Shown here one piece after another: positions 1 through 9,900 of a DNA stretch of 64,000 nucleotides. Source of the stretch: Cyclina sinensis (taxonomy: Eukaryota > Mollusca > Bivalvia > Venerida > Veneridae). The translations under genes were made by a program, and so were the position numbers. Under the pieces are notes generated by a model. That model searched no databases. It was given only the letters and a program-made list of their open reading frames with translations, and was not told the origin of the DNA. Location of the stretch: the NCBI GenBank assembly GCA_012932295.1, contig JAAONU010000003.1, positions 29,870,361 through 29,934,360 of the forward strand, given 5' to 3'. The first letter of the stretch is position 1. The number at the start of each line of letters is the position of its first letter.

Positions 1-655
1 GGCGGTGCAGATGATCGAAAATGGATTTACGCAGTTTAGAGTTTGCCCAGAAACACGTCACTAAGCAACTGCGCTACTAGAGCCGCTGCCATGTTTCGAC
101 CTGTGACAGGCGTGTAAGGGTGTGGCGTCGCCGAGGAGAGAGGTACGCAGAATGTAACTTTTATATTATTCCATATGACAGATTTGGCGGTGGGTCAGTT
201 ATGGTGTGGGCAGGATATTCATTGACGGGCGCACAGACCTTTATGTGATTCCAGGAGGTAGTCTGACGGCCCTGGGATATCGGGACGAGATCCTAGAACC
301 AATTGTTAGGCCATATGATGGTGCAATAGGTGAAACTTTTCTTTTAGTGCAAGATAATGCTCCAGCACACACTGCAAGAATAGTCCGGAACTTCTTTGAT
401 AATGAAGCTATTGAGGTCATAGACTGGCCAGCGAGGTCTCCCGATCTTAACCCTATAGAGCATGTCTGGGACACGCTTTTTCGTAGACTTTCTTCGCGTC
501 CGAACCCTGTGCAGAACGCCCGTCGTGAGCTTTCTTATGCTCTTGTAGCAGAATGGGATGCCATACCACAGGATATGATCAGACGTGTCATCAGGAGCAT
601 GCTCAGACGATGCAGAGAGTGCCTAAACGCCAGAGGGGGGTACACTCATTACTGA
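1..655 (+). pseudogene. Tc1-like transposase, C-terminal fragment
   Basis: This is the C-terminal part of a Tc1/mariner DDE transposase, the enzyme that cuts and pastes its own element. From about 119 one frame reads [12 protein letters not shown], then [12 protein letters not shown], which is the usual Tc1 segment after the first catalytic Asp. Near 222 a one-base shift moves the frame, and the rest (to the stop at 653-655) is open: [12 protein letters not shown], then QDNAPAHTAR with the second Asp, then SPDLNPIEHVWD with the final Glu, ending in ARGGYTHY. The helix-turn-helix N-terminus lies before the window, and the first catalytic motif (DESRF-like) is not legible. No inverted repeat is visible downstream. 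This is a dead relic; the family assignment is secure. Confidence 0.85.
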
Positions 656-3429
656 CACTGACAATGAAACGTTTCCTGGCCTGAATCTGCTTTTACAGAC
701 ATTGGTTGTTCTCCTGTTAGACCACTATTTCAAAGTTAATTTGCTAGTGTTCATATCCTGGACACTGTTTCTGTTCAGGAATGTGCCTGTTGGCGATGAA
801 AATGTGGATTTGTTTTTCGTAAAAAGAACGATTTTGTTATTTCTGTAAAAGATATTCCTAAATCTACTCAGCGCGTATGGTATTTTATAGATTATATGGG
901 TGCTCCTTTAATTAATTTGAGCAGTATATATAGTTTCAGTCAAATGTAGACAGTACAAATATTTTTTAAAATTCTTTGGGCAACGCGCACAAAAGAGAAG
1001 CTATGACATGATTAATATTTTGTTTCCATTGTTAATCTTGATTATTTCTCGTAATATTTCTTTTTATATCGAATGAGCGGAAATGTTGAGATAAATTGCA
1101 AAAAATATTTTGTCAAATTGCATAAACACGATGATCATCCATGGTGGGAATGTGTTGAAACAGTGCACCTATTAAAGTGTTAATCTTGTTAAATAATTCC
1201 AACTCTGGAGGAAAGTGTCCTGTTTAAATCGGAGTAAATACTGGGGCGGGCAGGGGTGGTTGTCTGGGATTATCCGGGTATTGGATTAAAAAAATTTCCG
1301 AGCGATTAAAATCCAGCAAGTTGTATTTCCCATGTAGTCGAAACTTTATAAAGCTAATTCTGGTTAAAAGTAGGTATAAAAGTAACTCTATTATATAAGC
1401 ATATTCGAATAAAATACTTTGACTGACATAAGTTATGGAGAGCATATTTCGGCATAAGATAATCAACTAACTTCCGTGAAAATATTCCTATATTCTAAAA
1501 AAAATAAGCACCTTTTAAAATTTTATGACTATTTCGCAAATTGTTTTATTCACTTATATTAAGGTCACCTTGCTTAACGCTAATGCCCACAACTGCATTT
1601 TTTGGCCCTTAGGGCATCACCCAGTATAGTGACGAGTTTTCATAATGCGTCAGAGCGTCTTTTGAAAACAAATATGCATCCGAGCGTCTGGAGCCGGAGA
1701 TTTTCTGACATCCTTATTCTGCGGCCCTGCGATCCAATACGAGGCCCCATTTGTTGCCCTGGTTTTAACTATGTGTAATCATTTGATTTCTCTAAATGTT
1801 TATTAGCAACGGTTAAAAATAAAGGAAGCTGCATTTGATGTATTGGATCTGATTGTTTCATTGTGATTCGCAAATATTTGTTTGTGGTTTTAAGTAAATG
1901 ATTTTTTTAATTTAACAGATAACTTGATTGTAATGTACATACAATTTTGCATAATTTTTAATAACGACAGCAATGAAATTGAAATTTATTTACACAATTA
2001 AATATTTTAAAAATGAAGCCTCATTTAAATCAACGTTTAGAATGTCAACAATTTGAGCAATTCCTCAGAATTCAGAAAATGCTTATAATGCCTGCAGGCG
2101 ATGTGAGCGTTGCTAAATTCACTGTTTATTGCGCGGCCCATCAGGGCCGTGCATACTGTTATGGGTTTAGAAATGTGCTTTGGGGGTATATGACATGATA
2201 TTTTTCCTTTCGATCAACTATTATTTGACGATTCTGAGCCCATTGCTTATGGGCTTCGAACAAAATGTATAAGCAGAAGTTGTGCTGTGAAAAAAGGAAT
2301 GATAACAGGCAAAGTAGCAAAGCAATTGCTTTTTTAAGAGCTAAAGTATTATATGTTTCTCAACACTTCGAATCTTTGTATTTACACCTTTTGTCCCTAC
2401 CACTCCTTTTTCGAGGGCCGCGCTCTCCCGTTTGGAGCACTGGACCACTGCTCCTGAAGGATGCCGGCTGAAAAAGACAACATGTTAAAATGTGACAACA
2501 AAAATGCAAAATACAGAGGTTTCATTTCAAATGTGTAAGTGAATACAATTCACAGTGGATATGTAAGTCTTGTAAAATATGAAATTGTTATGCTGTTCTT
2601 TTTTTTTAAATTTTTTTTCACTTTCTAGATCTATTTACGGTACTTGAATTATGTCTAAAATAGATGATTGTAGTTGAGTTCTTAAATATAATATTTCAAA
2701 GCGTATTCATTATATCCTGTTCTTGTGAAGACCAACAATACTATATGTTGTAATAAAATTACTTGCTTTGTTTACACACTGACAATATTTACTAACATGG
2801 ACAGAAACATTAAAGCTGGAAGACAATTATCAATATCGCTAGAAATATTGCATCAAGGTGTGAATCACACATGTAAAAGTTCAATTATTTGGCATAACCC
2901 ATTGGATGCTTTTTTAAGCAGCCAACTTGTTTAACAACGGTATTTCCCGTACAAAGATAAACACATGCAATAGTGGCCATTATTTTGAGTACTTGCGTGT
3001 TATTCAGAAAATTATTTTAAGAAAACAGCTTATGATTACACGAAATATTGTGTTATTTATCGCATTTTAACACAATTTTCTTTAAATCATTTAAATATTT
3101 TATGCTGGAATAATCAGCCAAATATTGTAAAATGATATAAAACAAAATTTCACTAGTTTATTTCATTTCCATCTGCCGTGACCTCTTTTAAGTTCCAGTT
3201 TATAATACTCCATCATTTCGCATGAACGTGTGTTTTGAACAAGACATAAAGTGACTTTAAAATGAACGAGAAAAAATACTATTACTACTATTCAAACTGC
3301 AGGTTTTCCAGTGTGTATCATGATGAGGTGAATATTTAGAACTGCTTCAGAAACAAAAAATGTAACTGTTTATGAGAAGTTTACGGACTCGGCAAGCATT
3401 ACAGAACATGTAATGTGCAATTTAAAAAG
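656..3429. other. AT-rich spacer without recognisable genes
   Basis: No coding region supported by homology or codon bias. Short open frames here are isolated and AT-driven. Small hairpins are visible, for example GCGGCCC-ATCA-GGGCCGT near 2132-2149 and GAGCCCAT-TGCTT-ATGGGCTT near 2235-2256. It probably includes the distal upstream region of transporter copy 1. Confidence 0.5.
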
Positions 3430-3998
3430 ATCGTTTTCAATAATTTTATACGTTGTGCAAGGAAAGATGGTAAAACTACAAACTAAACCTCAATTAATAT
3501 TAAAGAAACTTTCAAACTGGTGAATGCATTTGTAGGAAATACTGTTACATCCGCAGCAGGTAAGTGTGCTACCTTAAAATGCTCAGTGTATATCGATGGC
3601 GATATATGAGTATATATTCCATGTTGTTATTTTCTTTCGAAGTGCAAAGTAGATATCATATGAGAACTCCATTTCCTATTTGATAAGGCAAACTGGAGAA
3701 TTGCTTTTTTTAATTATAGAAAAAAAGTTTGTTTTTTCTCAAAGTAATTAATCGCTTCAAAAGTTTATCTTTATTAGATTAGCTGTCTTTACTTTTAGTT
3801 TTTCGATCATATCCTTGATACAGGTAATGAACAAAAACATTATCGTAAAATCGTTGTGCGAGGTCATGCATTAAAAATATGTGCACTGTTTTCACATAAA
3901 AACGCCTGCGCTACGCATGAATTCCAATTTCAAAAATATTTTCAAAAATATTAGCGTACTCGAAGCGAAGGCAGGGTTTTTTTCAAAATGGTTGACAG
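3430..3998 (+). promoter_or_regulatory. Conserved 5' module of transporter copy 1 (promoter/5' UTR candidate)
   Basis: This segment recurs with clear similarity at 19500-20161, 37440-38135 and 51410-52047, and in truncated form near 49555-49890. Shared landmarks in order are an AAACCTCAAT-like stretch, GGTAGCAGGCCAGTGCT-type sequence (here CCGCAGCAGG), GCTCAGTG..ATCGATGGCGATGA, a TCAAAAATATTTTC-like stretch, and finally TTTTCAAAATGG at the start codon. It lies directly upstream of the 11-base coding exon 1, so it most likely holds the core promoter and 5' UTR. No transcription start can be placed from sequence alone. Confidence 0.55.
3988..3998 (+). CDS. Copy 1 coding exon 1 (MVD + 2 bases)
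   Basis: ATGGTTGACAG followed by donor GTATGG. An in-frame TAG at 3952-3954 rules out upstream coding in this frame. The trailing AG joins the first base (A) of exon 2 to make Arg, giving MVDRNIKL. The same structure recurs before copies 3, 4 and 5, which is the main support. Confidence 0.72.
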
Positions 3999-6900
3999 GT
4001 ATGGGTTTTATTTTTCTGAAAATATTACTGCAATAACCCTAAATACTGTAATTATTTAACAGATTATGAAGTGTGAGTAAAAACTTTTAACTGTCGACAC
4101 AAAACCACTAGAAAATGCAAAATAATTGAAAAACAAATATGTTAATTCAATTAATCCTTGTATTTAAAGCAGCTCGTTCACAGATGATCATTGACTAAGA
4201 ATTTGATTTTAACTATCTATGTGTATTACGTCTATCAATACCCATCTATTGAAGCATTGTCAACCAAAACAACATTTCGTAAAGAAATGCCTAGTTTCTC
4301 TATCATATGCTATAGCATTACGAACGCTATAAAACCTATATTTATAATCTTCATTTTCGTTTGCCGTCACAAGACTGATCACATTCACTCTTCGTGCATG
4401 CGCTCTCATTATATATCCATCTTTTCTTAATCCCCTTCCGCAGAGCGGGAAGGGGATTATAGGAATGGCCTCCGTCTGTCAGTCCGTCCGTCCGTTCCTG
4501 TGTCCCTCCGTTCGTCCGTCTGTCCGTCCGAAACATTTTCATGTCCGCTCCATAATTTTTAAACCGCTGAAATTTTTTTAAAATAACTTGGCACAAGTGA
4601 TCACCATTATGAGACGATGTGCAGAGCGTAGTAATTAAGTTGCTACCCCCAAGGTCAAGGTCACACTTAAAGGTCAAAAGTTAAAAAGTCTACATTTCGT
4701 GTCCGCCCAATAACTTTTAAACCGCTGAAAATTTGTTGAAATAACTTGGCACAAGTGATCACCATTATGAAGCAATGAGCAGAGCACAATAATTGGATTG
4801 CTACCTCCAAGGTCAACGTCACACTTAAAGGTCAAGTGTTAAAAGTCTACATTTCGTGTCCGCTCCATAACTTTTAAACCACTAAAAAAATTGAAATAAC
4901 TTGGCACAAGTGATCACCATTATGAGACGATGTGCAGAGCACAATAATTGGGTTGCTACCTTCAAGTTCAAGGTCACAGTTAAAGGTCAAATATCCACAT
5001 TTCACGTCTGCTCTATAAATTACTAACTTGGCTTAGAAAAGTTTTTTAATTACTTTGCACAATTGATCACCACTATGACACGATGTGCAGAACCCAGCTT
5101 GCAGGTTGCTACCCCCAAGGTCAAGCTTAAATGTTCTCCATAACTTTTTAAATTTATAGGAGATTTTAAATAACTTGGCACAAATAATTACTATCATGAG
5201 ACTATGTGCTTATAATATGCATGGCACAACATCAAGGTCATGGTTTGTTAAAGGTCAAGAAGTACATATTCATGTCTGCTGCGGAAGTGGATTTAGCTGT
5301 CCTTCAGACTGCCTTGTTTAATATTAGACCAAATACTACAGACATTCGTTTCATGGATAAATGCTCCGAACCACTATATACGAATTCGAAAGTTCACAAG
5401 AATGAGTCTGAGGGTCACTTTATTTTACTCTAAACATGATTTAAATTGCCCCTCCAAACATCGCTATCCAAGAGTTGCCATCATATCCCAAACATCGCTA
5501 TGCTAACCGTAGGGAGATCATGAACTTCAGTCGGATTGGTGTTGCCATAATATTGAAAGTGAAAGTATATCAGTTGATTTGAGTTTATCTACAGGATCCT
5601 TTACAAAAATATATAAAGTTCACTAAAGACTTCAGTTTATCTATAAAATAAATCTGATACTTGATTGAGATGTTAAGATTGAGTTTGTTCAACTTCTTAA
5701 TATCTTGTTTCTGTTTACTGCATAAGAGACCGGAAGTGGTGTCACGAAAAGTTTTGTAAACAACCGATGCAATTCATTTGAGAGAAATCAGAGGTAGTGT
5801 GGAAAATACGTTTTCACGTTGATTGGAGTTATTGAGTGTTATTTTTAGGGGGAAAAAGATTCAACTATTAGAGACAATGAGAGTTACATTGCATCTATCA
5901 GCTTAGATTAGAGAAAATCTGTTTGAAAAATTAATTATTTTGAAGTTGGTTATATAGTATTCATTGAACGAATGCCGGTACTGAGATTTGGTGACGCCAA
6001 ATTGCGGAGCGTGTCACGTGGTACACTAAGCACCTGCTTTGAGGATACCGTATTCTATATTTAACCGGAATTCTCCGAGTGGGCGTTTACGAAAAAATGC
6101 GTTAACCCGTGCAATGTGACCTACGTGAGCAAAGTTATTTTTGTCAGAAAACGAGAGCGAGTAGAGAAAAACCGTTTTAAATTCAACCGTTGAACTGTGA
6201 ACGAACTGCTTTAATTGATTTTAATTAAATAATTGACATTTTTTGTCAATTAAAAAGCATCTTCAATATGATAAATGAAAGCGTGAAATCAATTACAAGT
6301 ATTTCCTGTGTATGAAAGTAGATTATCGATATCAAATGCATGTAATTTCGAAATCATTGCAGATTTTCACCTGCTTGAGTCTAATGTCTTTTCAAATCAG
6401 GCACCGGTAACATTCGATCTGAACGCGTCACACATAAATGAAAAAGTATAAAACACAATTTTTAAACGATGTCGGGCAGGATACTGATATTTTGTGCAAT
6501 GATTTGGTGCAGTGTAAACAGAAATCAGGAACCAGATCAAATGGTTTCTATATTCACAGAGTTTTTAAATGCAAGAGGCAATGTTTATTTTGAGAAACGA
6601 ACGAATGCAAATGTTGAAACGCATTTTATTAATAACAAGAGTAAGCGAAAGAAATGGTTCGACGTTGAATGCAAGAGAAAATATGATATGTTTAATGCTT
6701 CATTGCGACAATCTAATTCGAATAAAAGTGATGTAAACAGACAAAATTTATATGACCGCAGAAAAGATTATAAGTTTCTCTGTAGAAAAGCCAAAATAAA
6801 TTATAATCGAAAAGAAGCATCTAAGTTAAATGAAATGAAAAATAAAAACCCACGTGAATTTTGTAAAAAAGCAAAATAGCAAATCCGAAAATGCCAAGAA

Positions 6901-9900
6901 TATCAGTTTAAATAATTTTATCAGCATTCTAAGAATCTGGCATCAAAGGTTATTATTGATGATGAAAATGTAGAAGTTCGGGATTTTTTGGAAAATTTTG
7001 ATAGGAGTGAATATAACTCGACATTTACCATTTACTTTAGAGGAAATTAGGAGTGTTGTGAAGTTAAGAAGAAGGGATTGAGGTGTTGGATAAACCGCTT
7101 GCTATTATGTTCAAGAAGGGATGGAGGTGTTGCATAAACCGCTTGGTATTATGTTCAAGAAGGGATTGGGGTGTTGGATAAACCGTTTGGTATTATGTTC
7201 AAGAAGGGATTGAGGTATTGGATAAACCGCTTGCTATTATGTTCAAGAAGGGATTGAGGTGTTGGATAAACCGCTTGCTATTATGTTCAAGAAGGGATTG
7301 AGGTGTTGGATAAATCGCTTGCTATTATGTTCAAGAAGGGGTTGAGGTGTTGGATTAACCGCTTGGTATTATGTTCAAGAGGGGATTGAGGTGTTGGATA
7401 AACCGCTTGGTATTATGTTCAAGAAGGAATTGAGGTGTTGGATTAATCGCTTGGTATTATGTTCAGTTTAAAGCAAATCACATCAAAATCGATGCAATAT
7501 TCTTATTGAAATCTTTTATCAAAAAACACATTAATTCAGGGAAAAGTGTATATTGTTGTTACGTTGATCTTATGAAATGCTTTGATACTATATATAGGAA
7601 TGGTCTTTGGTTAAAATTAATAAAGTTTGGTATAGGCGACTTTTCAGAGTTATTAGATCCTTATATGATGAAGTTAAGTTATGTGTTAAACACCTCAATA
7701 CACTGTCCCATTTTTATGATTGTGATGTTTGATTATTACAAGGGGGAGATAATGTCATCGATTTTATTTTCTCTGTAAATGATATTGAAATGCATTTACA
7801 AGAAAACGACAGTTATTTAAATTTAGATCATATTTCTATTTGCTACTATTTGCTGATGACGTTGTTATTTTACGGATTCAGCAAATGGATTGCAGGAATC
7901 TTTAGACAGTTTATATTCATACTGCGAAAAATGAAAACTTAAGGTAAATGTTAAACAAAAAATATTTTTTTTAAAGATAAAGACACTCTTATCAAAACTG
8001 TGAATTCCTTTGCAATGGTTTTCAGTTAGAGATAGTAAATTCGTTTAATCATCTTGAGCTGATACTATCAAGTGGTAGCTCTTTTACGACAGCAACGCAA
8101 ACACTGTCTGGTAAAGCTTTGAAAGCAATGGGATCGTTATTCTCTGTGACTAAGGAACTAGAAGTACCCGTGAAATTAATATTAAATCTATTTGATACTT
8201 ATGTAGCATCAATTTTACATTATTCTTATGAGGTATGGGTGTTTGATAGGGCAGAATATATAGAAAGAGGGCACAGAAAAGTCTTGAAAACATAAACAGG
8301 CGTAAGGTTGGCAACCTGTAATTCAGCAGTGTACAGTGAATTAGGAAGATTTCCTTTACATATAGTTAGATTTATTATGAACGACTATGCGTGCTAAAGT
8401 AAATACAACTACTTCATACTTTAAATGAAAAAAAAATTGTACAGGTTAGCAATCTACTGTAAGAATGCATTTAAACTTGCAGTAAGGAATTGTTGAATAA
8501 TATATCTTAAATTTTCAACTTAAGACTGAGTACAGATTTAATTTAATGCTGAGCAGAGTTTACTAAAAAACTGTATTTGTATAAAGCTCTCTCTCTCTCT
8601 CTCGCATTGCTACGTATGTGGTTTGTATCTTGTTATAACGATGAAATGTATATGTTTAAGTTGAATCAATAAAATAACTGTTATATCCTGTTCTATTCTA
8701 TGAAATAAAATTACGCTTTCAGCCTCTAAAAAGTAAGCTTTATGTGAATCGAGGCATGTTTTCCGCACAAATGTAACCTAAAATGATCTATCAGAGACGA
8801 TTTTCTGAAAACTGAGCTTAACATATGTTTGAATAGAGAGGTTAGTGCCTCAGTTCTAAAATGTAACATTTCATTTCAGAAACATTAAACGATGATATTT
8901 TTCGTGGTAACAATCACTTTAATGACAGACTTCGCCCTTTTATTTTCATTTGGAGCTTTACTTAATGAAATGTTTGAATAGAGAGATTAGTGCCTCAATT
9001 CTAAAATGTAACATTTCATTTCATTTCAGAAATATCAAATTGATGATATTTTTCGTGGCAACAATCACTCTAATGACAGACTTCGCCCTTCTATTTTCAT
9101 TTGGAGCTTTGTATGTTGAAATGTTGGAGGAATATCAGACTGGCCGAGCGGAGACAGCCATAGTACAGGCACTGCTTTTAGGCGTTGGTTTAGGCTCCGG
9201 TAATTATCACTCTACCTTGGATGTAAATATTTTGAAGCAATTTTACGCGTTTTTGGAAGCAATGATATGAAAATCCCATGAACTCATATGTAAAGACACT
9301 TACAATTTATCGTAACCAATAAATTCAAATTAGAATCTTTTTACCTGTGTTACAATTTGTTTCACGTTGTCTAGTTACGTTGTCAATAAATTGTTTTTTT
9401 TACAATGCGTAGTTTTAAAACTTAGGGTTGCGTGGATGTATATTTACAGGATATAAAGTTTTAGTTTCCAAAAGGAATGTTATCTATTATTCATGTCGTT
9501 ATTATTATTTCATTTCAGGTGTAATTAGCGGTGCGCTTATAATTAAAATAGGCTTGCCTTGTGTTACTTTAATATCCAGTATTTTGGTACCGCTTGGATT
9601 TATAGTTTCTTACTATGCCACGGCCATATATCATCTGTATATCAGCATAGGGATTTTATCTGGTACGTTTGTATTTTTTACCATTTCTATTGTATTGTTC
9701 GTATATGAACCCAGGATTTCTTGAAGTGAGGAAAAATAGACATGTCTGTAAAATGACACATTCTACAAAAAATAGTGATGAGAAGAAAATCGTTTAATTC
9801 CTTAAGAAGGTTATTTTTAAGCTCATCTAAGCACAAAGTGCTCGAAGGTGAGCTATTAAGAAGGGTGACTGTCCGTCCTCGTCCGTCGTCAACATTTTCC

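Noticed and set aside
1560..1780. GC-richer stretch with GGGCATCACCC and GGCCCTGCGATCC
   Set aside because: Looked like a possible RNA gene or element end, but no cloverleaf, box motifs or second copy could be found in the window.
4351..4677. 108-codon minus-strand open frame (DRRTNGGTQERTDGLTDGG)
   Set aside because: Translation of the GTCCGTCCG microsatellite and first unit of a tandem-repeat element.
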